Of a stretch of DNA of 64,000 bases, positions 35,744-42,979 are shown piece after piece. The notes under the pieces are model-generated. The model was given only the letters and a program-made list of their open reading frames with translations. It ran no database searches and was not told the origin of the DNA. This stretch comes from Oribacterium parvum ACB1 (GTDB lineage Bacteria; Bacillota; Clostridia; Lachnospirales; Lachnospiraceae). The stretch is from assembly GCF_000238055.2 (NCBI RefSeq), contig NZ_KE148312.1:627201-691200 (forward strand), in the 5' to 3' direction. Within the stretch, counting starts at the first letter, position 1, and every line of letters starts with the position of its first letter. The position numbers and the translations under genes were made by a program.

Positions 35744-36459
35744 TCAATTTCCTCCCATGCAAATACCGGTCCGTCCTTGCAGATGCGCTTCATGCCGGAC
35801 TTCATTTTCCTGCTGCACCCCATACAAGCTCCAAAGCCGCAACCCATGCGCTCCTCAAAGCTGAACTGTCCGCCCTCAACCTTCTCATGTACGGCGCGGA
35901 GCATGGGCTCCGGCCCGCAGACCATGGCGTAGTTATGATTTCCGAGAAGAGCAGTCACAAAGCCCTTTTGTCCATGACTGCCGTCCTCTGTCGCCACATT
36001 CACGGGAACGCCCAGTGTGCGGAACTCTTCTTCAAAGAAAACATCCTCTTTGGAACGAAAGCCGAGCGCCACATAGGGGTGCTTACCGGCCTCCACCAGT
36101 TTCTTACAGAGGTAGTAAAGGGGCGGAACACCGACTCCGCCGCCGCAGAGTACAGGATTTTTCGGGGCGTCCTCCACGCTGTAGCCGTTTCCAAGTCCTG
36201 TTAAGATGGAGAGGTATTCCCCTTCTTCCATGCAGGAGAGCTCTTCCGTCCCCTCTCCCAAAACCTTATAAATGAGGGTTAAGGTATTTTCCGAAACATC
36301 ACAGACGGAAATCGGTCTCCTCAAATACTTCCCGGGAATCTTAATCTCACAAAACTGTCCGGGCGCCGTAAACTCCGAGCAGTCTCCGTCCAGCTTCATC
36401 AGGAAAACCTCTTTCGCAATCATTTTGTTTTCCAGTATCTTAAACTCGCATTCTTGCAT
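35737..36459 (-). CDS. pyrK: Dihydroorotate dehydrogenase B, electron transfer subunit
   Basis: FAD and [2Fe-2S] subunit linking PyrD to NAD, 240 residues. The ferredoxin reductase-like fold shows YLRRPISVCD for FAD and VLCGGGVGVPPLYYL for NAD binding. The iron-sulfur ligands are the clustered cysteines of ERMGCGFGACMGCSRK and the later RICKDGP. AAGGAGAGGAG precedes the ATG. Overlaps pyrD and follows pyrC. Confidence 0.95.
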   Translation of the reverse strand: MQECEFKILENKMIAKEVFLMKLDGDCSEFTAPGQFCEIKIPGKYLRRPISVCDVSENTLTLIYKVLGEGTEELSCMEEGEYLSILTGLGNGYSVEDAPKNPVLCGGGVGVPPLYYLCKKLVEAGKHPYVALGFRSKEDVFFEEEFRTLGVPVNVATEDGSHGQKGFVTALLGNHNYAMVCGPEPMLRAVHEKVEGGQFSFEERMGCGFGACMGCSRKMKSGMKRICKDGPVFAWEEIEW

Positions 36460-36588
36460 GCAGTCTTTCTCCTCTCCTTACTTTTACTCAGCTCTTTCCC
36501 CATAATAAAGTTTTTTCCAAAAGTAAACCGGTTTCAGAAAACACAGTTATTCCTTGGTCTGCCTTTTCTCCTCGATGACTTAGTCTTC

Positions 36589-37977
36589 CTAAACCTGCAA
36601 AATCCCTTTTTCGCTGTCGTAAACTTCTCTTCCTTGATAAAAGGTCTTCAGCACCCTACCCTGTACCTCCTGCGCTGCAAAGAGCGTGCTTCTGCCTTTT
36701 GTATAGAAGCTCTCCGGATTGACCTTGTACACTTCGTCAAGGTCTAAAACCGCAATATCCGCTTCCACGCCGTTTTCGATATACTTCGGTCCGCGAATCG
36801 GAAAGATTTCTCTCGGTTTTGTGCACATCAGTTCCAGTAGTCTATAGAGAGAAATCGCGCCATACACTGTCTTTCCTCCCTCGGCGAGAATCTCTGAAGC
36901 GTTCGCCTTTGCCTCTCGTCTATCTACGCGTTCTTCTTCCCGGTCTAAGGGGTTCCGGAGAACCATATTGTGGAGCATAGACGGAAAAGCGGTTTCCAAT
37001 CCTACGATTCCAAAGAAGGATTGGGACAGGCCCTTACTCTTTTCTTCCGCACTGTGGGGTGCATGGTCCGTGATTAAGCAGTCAATCGTGCCGTCCTGTA
37101 TTCCCCGAATTAAAGCTTCTCTGTCCGCTGCCGAACGAATCGGGGGATTCATCTTCCAACTTCCGTCTTCCTCCAAGTCCCTATCCGTAAACATGAGGTA
37201 ATGCGGTCCTGTCTCGCCTGTCGCCTTCACTCCTCTTTTCTTCGCCTTTCGAAGAAGCTCTACGGATTCTTTTGTGGAAATGTGGCAGATATGATACTGT
37301 GCGCCGGTTTCCTCAGAAAGCCGAAGGTCTCTTTCCACCTGCTTCCATTCCGAAGCCGAGTTAATTCCGATATAGCCGTGGGCTTTTGCAAAGTCTCCGT
37401 CATGGATGCATCCGCCCGGCTTTAATTCGCTTTCATCCTCACAGTGTGCAACAATGGCCTTTCCGAGTGCATGCGCTTTCTGCATGGCCTCCCTCATCAA
37501 TGCCTCTTCCTGCATTCCCTTTCCGTCATCGGAAAAAGCAATCACATCCGTTGCAATCTCCTCCATATCGGAAAGCACGCCCCGTCCCTTTTGCTCCCGG
37601 GTAATCGTACCGTAAGGATAAACCTTAATGAGTGCATCCTTCTCTATTGCCTGAAGCTCTAAGGAGAGATTTTCCCTAGTTGATGGCGGCGGATTTAAGT
37701 TCGGCATAGCGCAGATTGCGGTATAGCCTCCGTGCGCCGCCGCCCTCGTTCCGCTCTCCACCGTTTCCTTATACAAAAAACCGGGCTCTCTGAGATGTAC
37801 ATGAACATCTACAAAGCCCGGAACAATTAATTTCCCCTCTATATTGTAAACAGTAGTATTCTCTAAATCATTTTCAGAAAAATCAAGAAAAAGTCTATCT
37901 GCGGAAAGCAGTACATCCGCTTTCCCGATTCCTTCATTCGTATACACATAGCCATTTTTCAGAAGTACCTTACTCAC
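36589..37977 (-). CDS. pyrC: Dihydroorotase
   Basis: Zinc amidohydrolase closing carbamoyl-aspartate to dihydroorotate, 462 residues, class I multifunctional-type length. Metal ligands begin with VDVHVHLREPGF near 56-67 and continue with HCED, HICHIS and the catalytic aspartate in LITDHAPHS. The start is a GTG at 37975-37977 with AGGAGG upstream. It opens the pyr block: the promoter at 38011-38039 lies 35-60 bases upstream, too close for a long attenuator. All steps from carbamoyl phosphate to UMP are encoded in this block; carbamoyl-phosphate synthase is not in the window. Confidence 0.95.
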   Translation of the reverse strand: MSKVLLKNGYVYTNEGIGKADVLLSADRLFLDFSENDLENTTVYNIEGKLIVPGFVDVHVHLREPGFLYKETVESGTRAAAHGGYTAICAMPNLNPPPSTRENLSLELQAIEKDALIKVYPYGTITREQKGRGVLSDMEEIATDVIAFSDDGKGMQEEALMREAMQKAHALGKAIVAHCEDESELKPGGCIHDGDFAKAHGYIGINSASEWKQVERDLRLSEETGAQYHICHISTKESVELLRKAKKRGVKATGETGPHYLMFTDRDLEEDGSWKMNPPIRSAADREALIRGIQDGTIDCLITDHAPHSAEEKSKGLSQSFFGIVGLETAFPSMLHNMVLRNPLDREEERVDRREAKANASEILAEGGKTVYGAISLYRLLELMCTKPREIFPIRGPKYIENGVEADIAVLDLDEVYKVNPESFYTKGRSTLFAAQEVQGRVLKTFYQGREVYDSEKGILQV

Positions 37978-38010
37978 CTTGTCCTCCTATCCTGCCCAAA
38001 TGTCTGCAAG

Positions 38011-38039
38011 AGTATAGCAAAAAATAAAGGGGGTGACAA
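38011..38039 (-). promoter_or_regulatory. Promoter of the pyr operon
   Basis: Minus-strand TTGTCA (38034-38039), 17-base spacer, TATACT (38011-38016). The start codon of pyrC is 33 bases downstream of the -10. The short leader leaves no room for a PyrR-type terminator. Confidence 0.8.
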
Positions 38040-38054
38040 GGGGGAAAATGGGAC

Positions 38055-38241
38055 TTTGAAAATACAGCTGTAAAGTTCTTATAATGCTGCGCAGTCCTGA
38101 AAGGGGGTAATCTGAGCCCGTCAGCACTTGCTGAAAGCAAGCATAGCGTAGCTTGAAGCTTAGTGCTGCTACGAGGCGAGGTTAGCGAGAGCGTGCCCCA
38201 TTTCAGGACTGCGTAGCATTAAAAAACAGCTTTATTTTCAA
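38055..38241. repeat. Family-1 fold-back element, copy B
   Basis: A ~187-base stem-loop upstream of the pyr promoter. The arms pair well: TTTGAAAATACAGCTG with CAGCTTTATTTTCAAA, and GCTGCGCAGTCCTGAAA with TTTCAGGACTGCGTAGC. The core at 38123-38168 matches copy A with nine differences in 46 bases; the closing pair G-C in A is A-T here. A TTAGCGAGAGCG tail follows. Confidence 0.82.
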
Positions 38242-38251
38242 ATCTCCGGGA

Positions 38252-38354
38252 CTTTGTTTCAGCAAAGGAGAGCTGAAACAAACTTTGCTTCGCAAAGCAC
38301 ACCCCTTCGGGCTGTGGTCGGTACGGGACGACTTTTCTGAAGAAAAGTCTTTCC
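38252..38354 (-). repeat. Family-2 multi-hairpin repeat, copy B
   Basis: Hairpins in the same order as copy A at 19381: TTTGTTTCAGC/GCTGAAACAAA (38252-38281), CTTTGCTTCGCAAAG (38282-38296), CACACCCC...GGGCTGTG (38297-38315), and GGGACGACTTTTC/GAAAAGTCTTTCCC (38324-38354). The middle segment is identical to copy A for 24 bases. It ends at the stop codon of the HicB-like gene. Confidence 0.8.
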
Positions 38355-38624
38355 CTACTCATCCCACCCTTCTTTTGGCATGAGGAAGGCAAGCATGGTC
38401 TTCTCTTCTCCTTCTTTCAGTTCTATATCGTCTAAGTGTGTCTGCTTGGGGAAGTTCATGCTGTCCTCGGACTCCACAAGGAGCCAGTTTACTCCTGCGT
38501 GCCGTGCGTCTTCCAAGGCATCCTGCTTGTCTTTTCCTTCTCCGAAGCAACCTTCCAAATCAATCACATCCACTCTATAGCCTTCGTCTTTTTTCCGGAT
38601 AATTGCCGGATAATAATACGTCAT
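38355..38624 (-). CDS. HicB-like antitoxin-fold protein, orphan
   Basis: Small protein of 89 residues from the ATG at 38622-38624 (AAGGAC upstream). It has the HicB partial-RNase-H fold pattern: MTYYYPAIIRKKDEGYRVDVIDLEGCFGEGKDKQDALEDA in shortened form, as in antitoxins of HicAB systems. No HicA toxin (about 60 residues) is found on either side. It may be an orphan regulator or a remnant; HicB-like solo proteins are common. No DNA-binding tail is evident. The stop codon lies directly against the family-2 repeat. Confidence 0.78.
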   Translation of the reverse strand: MTYYYPAIIRKKDEGYRVDVIDLEGCFGEGKDKQDALEDARHAGVNWLLVESEDSMNFPKQTHLDDIELKEGEEKTMLAFLMPKEGWDE

Positions 38625-38692
38625 TTTTGTTGTCCTTCTTTCTATACATTCTTTTTTCAAATACAAAGATACGTGCTTGATTCGTTTTACAG

Positions 38693-39604
38693 TTATCCCA
38701 ACATTCTCTTTCTATATTGGTTTGGCGTTTCTCCCATAATAGTTTTAAAGGTTTTAATAAAGTTACCTTGATTATGGAAACCTGTATTCTTTGCGATATC
38801 CACTATCTTTTCCTCGGTCTTAATCATCAGATCCGTTGCCTTTTTCACGCGATAGCGATTGAGGTACTCCAAAGGGGGGAGCCCCACATGATTCCCGAAA
38901 AATCGAGTAAAATATTGCTCATTTAACCGGCAAAGAGAAGAAAGATTATGAATATACAATTTTTCCTTATAATGCTCTTCCATGTATAAGATGCACTCTT
39001 TCAGAAGCTCCGCCTTGTTTCCCTCCTCTGTCGGACTCTTCTCCCGAATCAATCCCATACCTTCCATAGTCGCAAAAAGATGCAACATCTCTGCCCGCAT
39101 ATGCATGTGGTCCGCCAGGCCACGAAGACTGTATTTTTTGCAGGACTCTATGCTTTCCTCTCTCAAACCGTGCTTATGAAAATATTGCACCATACGGGAA
39201 AAACTTTGCACTGCATCAATAAAGCCCATATCATTTAGACTGATTTCCTCCGGAAAAAAATGCTTCTCTTCCCGTAAAGGAGCGAAAAACTTCTGCTCTA
39301 CAAAGTCATTTTCCAAAAAACGAAACTCTTCCAGATTGAAGCAGAGAGAATGCTCTACCGCCTTATCCGAGGTCGCATAAATTCGATGAAAACAGCCTTT
39401 GGGAATAAAATAGAGACACTCCTCTTTAATCAGCTTCTCCTTCAGATTCAGATAAAGCTGAAACTCACCCTCCTGAAAATAAATCAGTTCATCATAGTCA
39501 TGCCACTCGGCTTCCACAGCAAGTCTTTCCCTTTTTCCACTGACGCTGCTAAACAAAACGGGAAAATGCAAATCAGAAAGACCGGATCTATTCTCTTCTT
39601 TCAT
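38693..39604 (-). CDS. AraC-family transcriptional regulator
   Basis: DNA-binding activator of 303 residues from the ATG at 39602-39604, chosen for its AAGGGGGAAGG site; the long upstream reading lacks one. The N-terminal cupin-like sensor (YFQEGEFQLYLNLKEK, then YFIPKGCFHRIYAT) would bind a sugar or other small molecule; the C-terminal double helix-turn-helix includes NLSSLCRLNEQYFTRFFGNHVG and IVDIAKNTGFHNQGNFIKTFK, ending GETPNQYRKR. Target genes are unknown; a terminator separates it from the peroxidase upstream. Confidence 0.92.
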   Translation of the reverse strand: MKEENRSGLSDLHFPVLFSSVSGKRERLAVEAEWHDYDELIYFQEGEFQLYLNLKEKLIKEECLYFIPKGCFHRIYATSDKAVEHSLCFNLEEFRFLENDFVEQKFFAPLREEKHFFPEEISLNDMGFIDAVQSFSRMVQYFHKHGLREESIESCKKYSLRGLADHMHMRAEMLHLFATMEGMGLIREKSPTEEGNKAELLKECILYMEEHYKEKLYIHNLSSLCRLNEQYFTRFFGNHVGLPPLEYLNRYRVKKATDLMIKTEEKIVDIAKNTGFHNQGNFIKTFKTIMGETPNQYRKRMLG

Positions 39605-39732
39605 TCCTTCCCCCTTCCGTTTAGCTAAAGCACAAGATATTTCGTACTCGGAATCCTTTTCAAAATACACTCTTTTATTAAGAAAGCATGCTCGCCGGAG
39701 CAATGCAATGGAATCTATTTTTTTCCCTGCTT

Positions 39733-39766
39733 AAAAAAGCTATATCCCTACTCTAGGGATATAGCT
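39733..39766 (-). terminator. Terminator of the glutathione peroxidase gene
   Basis: AGCTATATCCCTA (39738-39750) and TAGGGATATAGCT (39754-39766) are perfect 13-base arms with a three-base loop; the minus strand then reads TTTTTT. Confidence 0.9.
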
Positions 39767-39870
39767 ATATTAACATAGGAAAATGCTTTTATCTATAGAA
39801 TCGGAGCTCTCTCGAAAGATTTATCGCCGCTTCTTCCGAAGATTGGTCATCGCTCCCTTGAAAGAAATTC

Positions 39871-40413
39871 TTAAATCAGCTCTGCAACTTTCTTCGCCAC
39901 ATCCTGCATGTCCGCAGTCGGCTCGAAGCGTTCTACAACATTTCCATCTCTGTCTACAAGGAACTTAGTAAAATTCCATTTAATGTCCGGATTCTTCTTA
40001 TAATTCACATCTCTTGTAAGGCACATAGCTGCCATCGCAAGTCCCTTCGGACTGTGCCCAAAACCATTAAAGCCCTTCTGCTCCTTTAAGAAAGCATAGA
40101 GAGGCAGTGCATTTTCTCCGTTGACATCGGACTTCTTCATCTGGGGGAACTTGGTATTGTAGGTTAATGTACAGAATTCATGAATCTCCTCATCCGTTCC
40201 CGGAGTCTGGCCGGCAAACTGATTACAAGGGATATCAATGATTTCCAATCCCTTCTCATGATACTCCTCATAAAGCTTCTCGAGATCCTCATACTGCGGC
40301 GTGAATCCGCAGCCGGTTGCCGTATTAACAATGAGCATTACCTTTCCCTTGTTCTCCGCCAAAGAAAGCGCTCCGCCGCCTACCATGGGTACTGAAAAAT
40401 CATAAATATTCAT
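39871..40413 (-). CDS. Glutathione peroxidase-family (thiol) peroxidase
   Basis: Peroxide-detoxifying enzyme of the GPx family, 180 residues from the ATG at 40411-40413 (AAAGGAGG upstream). The peroxidatic residue is a cysteine, C35 in NTATGCGFTPQ, rather than selenocysteine, and the tetrad partners are Q69 and W146-N147 (KWNFTKFLVD). C63 in IPCNQFAGQ is the likely resolving residue, suggesting thioredoxin as reductant, as in most bacterial members. Own promoter and terminator. In an anaerobe it would serve oxygen defence. Confidence 0.93.
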   Translation of the reverse strand: MNIYDFSVPMVGGGALSLAENKGKVMLIVNTATGCGFTPQYEDLEKLYEEYHEKGLEIIDIPCNQFAGQTPGTDEEIHEFCTLTYNTKFPQMKKSDVNGENALPLYAFLKEQKGFNGFGHSPKGLAMAAMCLTRDVNYKKNPDIKWNFTKFLVDRDGNVVERFEPTADMQDVAKKVAELI

Positions 40414-40556
40414 ATCTTCCTCCTTTTCGATCCTTACTACTCTGTACTGCTTTTGTTTGAAAATATCTGCCATACACACTTGCCTCCACTCTCTCCCCTA
40501 CTCGATATACGAGATGGGTATAAAGCAAAGAGCAACTTTTAATTGTTTGCAATTTA

Positions 40557-40584
40557 ATTATAAACAATATTTTTAGTCTGTCAA
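40557..40584 (-). promoter_or_regulatory. Promoter of the glutathione peroxidase gene
   Basis: Minus-strand TTGACA (40579-40584), 16-base spacer, TATAAT (40557-40562): both hexamers match the consensus exactly. TTGTTT and AAACAA around the -10 form an interrupted inverted repeat that could bind a regulator; whether it is a PerR-type box is uncertain. Confidence 0.82.
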
Positions 40585-40673
40585 GAAGTTTTGATAGGTG
40601 AAGTATCCTATTCACCTCCAACGCAAAAAGCAATCTCCCTTCTGAACCGAAAAAAAACCGCTCTGCGCTATGT

Positions 40674-40695
40674 ATGATCGTGCGATGACGATCAT
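40674..40695. other. Palindrome beside the IS66 remnant
   Basis: ATGATCGT and ACGATCAT around a six-base loop, next to the stop codon of the transposase remnant. It may be an old insertion boundary or a terminator remnant. Confidence 0.4.
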
Positions 40696-40697
40696 GA

Positions 40698-40847
40698 TTA
40701 ATCTAAGGTATAGTTTCTTTGATTTAGAGGTAAATGGTAAATAACCTCTTCTCTTGGATATTTGAGGAGCCCCTTTAGTAGGTATGTAAAGTATTCGTAG
40801 GGCTTTAGTTGGTTTGCCTTTGCACTTTCCGCAATGCTATATAGATT
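40698..40847 (-). pseudogene. IS66-family transposase, C-terminal remnant
   Basis: Reading the minus strand gives 49 residues, stopping at 40698-40700, that match the C-terminal end of IS66 TnpC transposases: LYSIAESAKANQLKPYEYF followed by TYLLKGLLKYP. IS66 proteins normally read LYSLIETAKANGLNP at this point. Upstream the frame meets a stop at 40848-40850 and the rest of the gene, about 450 residues, is missing. It marks an old insertion event in the gap between the peroxidase and the ATPase pair. No intact terminal repeats seen. Confidence 0.7.
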
Positions 40848-40901
40848 TCAACAAGGAAATTGTAACGACCTTAGTGCGCTTCTTTATGGACAGCCAACTG
40901 A

Positions 40902-41054
40902 ACAAAAATGGGGAACGCTTATTTTACTACGCATCATCCGAAACTGCTGGATGAATATGACCGAAATGACGGAATTTGTATCGTTAGAAACCGTAATGGC
41001 ATTACAGCAGAAAATGAGTGTAAAAGCAAGCAATTTGTCAATCTTTGTCCTTGA
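40902..41054 (+). pseudogene. Fragment of an AAA ATPase C-terminus
   Basis: Frame beginning TKMGNAYFTTHHPKLLDE and continuing YDRNDGICIVRNRNGI resembles the switch/H-loop segment of ATPases of the OLD/AAA_15 type, whose usual pattern is FTTHxxxLLDE then VRNRNGI. The intact neighbour at 41120 has the matching IFTTHNTDMLD. A stop stands right before it and it ends at 41052-41054, so only about 50 residues survive. It suggests that a second, related ATPase gene once lay here. Confidence 0.4.
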
Positions 41055-41119
41055 AATGCTCTTTTAAATAGGATATCATTAGTTCGGATAAAGCGAAATA
41101 ACGAAAAGGAGACTCTGAA

Positions 41120-42223
41120 ATGATCGTATTAGACTTTGAGCTAAAGGGAGTTTATGGATTCAATGATTTTCATATCAATTTCAGTTATCCCAAAAAAATT
41201 GTCAATTCGATTATCGATCAGGAATATCTGAAAGGAAGAGAGCGGTTTCGCTATAAGAAGGCTGTAATTCTTATGGGTGCAAATGCTACAGGAAAGACCA
41301 GCCTTGGAAAGGCTTTGCTTCGTATTTTCGGATATATGACTGATGGAAATCCAACACCGCTGTATGAGATGGTTTCAGGCGATAAGGGATATTTCAGTAT
41401 TGATTTTGTAAATGGTGATTACCGCCTGCAGCGGTTGTCAGCTCAGATTGATGCTTCTAATCAGGAGATTGACATTCAGTATCAGACCGCAGACATTGAT
41501 ACGATGGATTCGTATGAAAAATGTGTAAAGAAGCTGAAAGATCAAACAATAGAGGCAACCAGAACCGCTACAGCACTTAAGAAGCTGGTAGGTGCTGTTC
41601 GATATCGTTTTGCATATCCTGAAATAGAAAAATCTTTGAAACTTACAGGTGCAAATAAAAGCATTTTGTTGAAGACACTGCGTGCTGTTATTGGGACGCT
41701 TGATCCTACATTGCAGGACGTTAGTTTATCAAAAGATTTGAAGGATACCTTTATTATTCGGCGCGGTGGAACGGAAATCATCATTCAGGAAGGTAAACTG
41801 CTGAATCGGGAGATACTGTCCAGTGGTACAGCAGAAGGAATAGATGTCGCAATGTTCCTTGCTGCAATGGCGACAAAAGAAAGCAGTTTCTATTATTGTG
41901 ATGAACATTTTTCTTATATTCAGAGCGATATTGAAAAACGGATTTTCGGTATTATGCTGGATCGTATCGGAGACGATGAACAGTTGATTTTTACAACGCA
42001 TAATACAGATATGCTGGATTTGAACCTGCCGAAACATAGTTATGTGTTTTTGCGTAAGCATCTGGAGGAAGGTGTATATCAGGTTTCTGCTGTTTCTGCA
42101 TCGGATGTACTGAAACGAAATACAGACTCTATACGCTGTGCGGTCGAGAATGATGTGTTTGCTTCGCTTCCGCAGGATTCCCTTTTGGACGAGCTGGAAA
42201 TGGGGTGGGAAGATGAACAATAA
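41120..42223 (+). CDS. AAA/OLD-like ATPase of a two-gene module
   Basis: 367-residue ATPase of the SMC/ABC-like AAA_15 group. Walker A is GANATGKTS at 53-61; the ABC signature-like segment LSSGTAEG is near 233-240; Walker B is SSFYYCDEHFSYI, near 255-267, and the switch histidine is in IFTTHNTD at about 290. A middle region of about 130 residues separates the halves and is not recognised. The ATG follows AAAAGGAG. A TOPRIM-like gene overlaps its end by 11 bases. The pairing recalls RloA/RloB (AbiL) and AriA/AriB of PARIS, in which an ATPase senses a phage product and releases the TOPRIM nuclease. Function here is inferred, not shown. Confidence 0.85.
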   Translation: MIVLDFELKGVYGFNDFHINFSYPKKIVNSIIDQEYLKGRERFRYKKAVILMGANATGKTSLGKALLRIFGYMTDGNPTPLYEMVSGDKGYFSIDFVNGDYRLQRLSAQIDASNQEIDIQYQTADIDTMDSYEKCVKKLKDQTIEATRTATALKKLVGAVRYRFAYPEIEKSLKLTGANKSILLKTLRAVIGTLDPTLQDVSLSKDLKDTFIIRRGGTEIIIQEGKLLNREILSSGTAEGIDVAMFLAAMATKESSFYYCDEHFSYIQSDIEKRIFGIMLDRIGDDEQLIFTTHNTDMLDLNLPKHSYVFLRKHLEEGVYQVSAVSASDVLKRNTDSIRCAVENDVFASLPQDSLLDELEMGWEDEQ

Positions 42224-42722
42224 GTGCATCTATTATGTAGAAGGCCCCTGTGAACAACAACTGATTGCGGCCTTAAAAGAAGCACCGGAAAGATTGATTC
42301 CGGGGAAGATAAAGGTCTTCAATGTGGTGCAGAATTTGATTCCAAAATCACAGATGTTGTCTATTCAGGCGGGAACGACTGTCGTTTTGGTATTTGATAC
42401 TGATGTGCCACAGACATCAAACCTAAAAAAGAACTTGGAACTTCTCACCAGGTACTGCGGAAAGCTGAAAATCATTTTTCTTCCACAAGTTCTGAATTTG
42501 GAGGATGAGTTAGTTCGATGTACAGATGTGCGAACTACGATGGAACTGACCAAAAGTGGAAGCGTTAAAAATTTCAAGACGGACTTTTGTAAGATGAAAA
42601 TAAAAGATTGTCGTTCCATGCTTGAGCGTCATAAGCTGGATTATGCACGATTGTGGATGACAAAAGCGCCTGAAGCATTTAGTTTTGTGGAGAATAATAG
42701 TTCTCAAATTAAAACATTATAA
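42213..42722 (+). CDS. TOPRIM-like (RloB-related) partner of the ATPase
   Basis: 169-residue protein starting at the ATG at 42213, which overlaps the ATPase stop by 11 bases with GGGGTGGGA upstream. The first strand holds KCIYYVEGPCEQQL with E10, and LVFDTDVP at 59-66 gives D62 and D64, the acidic E...DxD pattern of TOPRIM nucleases. A conserved-looking NLEDELVR near 95-102 follows, then a Lys/Arg-rich helical end. It is shorter than RloB or AriB. A metal-dependent nuclease is likely by analogy, probably held in check by the ATPase. A very good terminator follows. Confidence 0.7.
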   Translation: MNNKCIYYVEGPCEQQLIAALKEAPERLIPGKIKVFNVVQNLIPKSQMLSIQAGTTVVLVFDTDVPQTSNLKKNLELLTRYCGKLKIIFLPQVLNLEDELVRCTDVRTTMELTKSGSVKNFKTDFCKMKIKDCRSMLERHKLDYARLWMTKAPEAFSFVENNSSQIKTL

Positions 42723-42728
42723 TCTTTG

Positions 42729-42762
42729 ATACCTCGTTGGGAAACCAACGGGGTATTTTTTT
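42729..42762 (+). terminator. Terminator of the ATPase-TOPRIM pair
   Basis: ATACCTCGTTGG and CCAACGGGGTAT (42729-42756) pair around GAAA with one G-T pair, followed by TTTTTTT. It lies seven bases past the stop codon. Confidence 0.92.
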
Positions 42763-42979
42763 GCCCCAATCCGGCAATCTTACCACCGTCTCTGGTAGCT
42801 TACCTATTCTCTTCTAATCCATAGGGATTTTTTTCTTACATGAATGCTATTTAAATAAAGAAGTTCCCGAGAACTCCATTTTCCGCCTTATAGGACTGGG
42901 CAATCGCCCTGAACTGTAGTACTATTCATTCTGAAACTTTAGCCAATCCCCTTTGCAAGGAAAGGAGCTCTCTTAAGTC

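Noticed and set aside
37978-38241. PyrR-type attenuator in the pyr leader
   Set aside because: The hairpin-rich element lies upstream of the clear promoter at 38011-38039, so it is not in the pyrC leader, and the leader itself is too short.
39871-40413. Selenocysteine in the glutathione peroxidase
   Set aside because: The peroxidatic position is a plain cysteine codon, and no in-frame TGA occurs.
40834-41067. Open frame of 77 codons before the ATPase gene
   Set aside because: It has no RBS and lies out of frame with the better ATPase-like fragment at 40902-41054 that overlaps it. I treat the region as decayed sequence.
41120-42722. Naming the pair PARIS (AriA/AriB) or AbiL outright
   Set aside because: Lengths and the middle of the ATPase differ, and I cannot run a profile search. 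The resemblance is in plan and motifs only.
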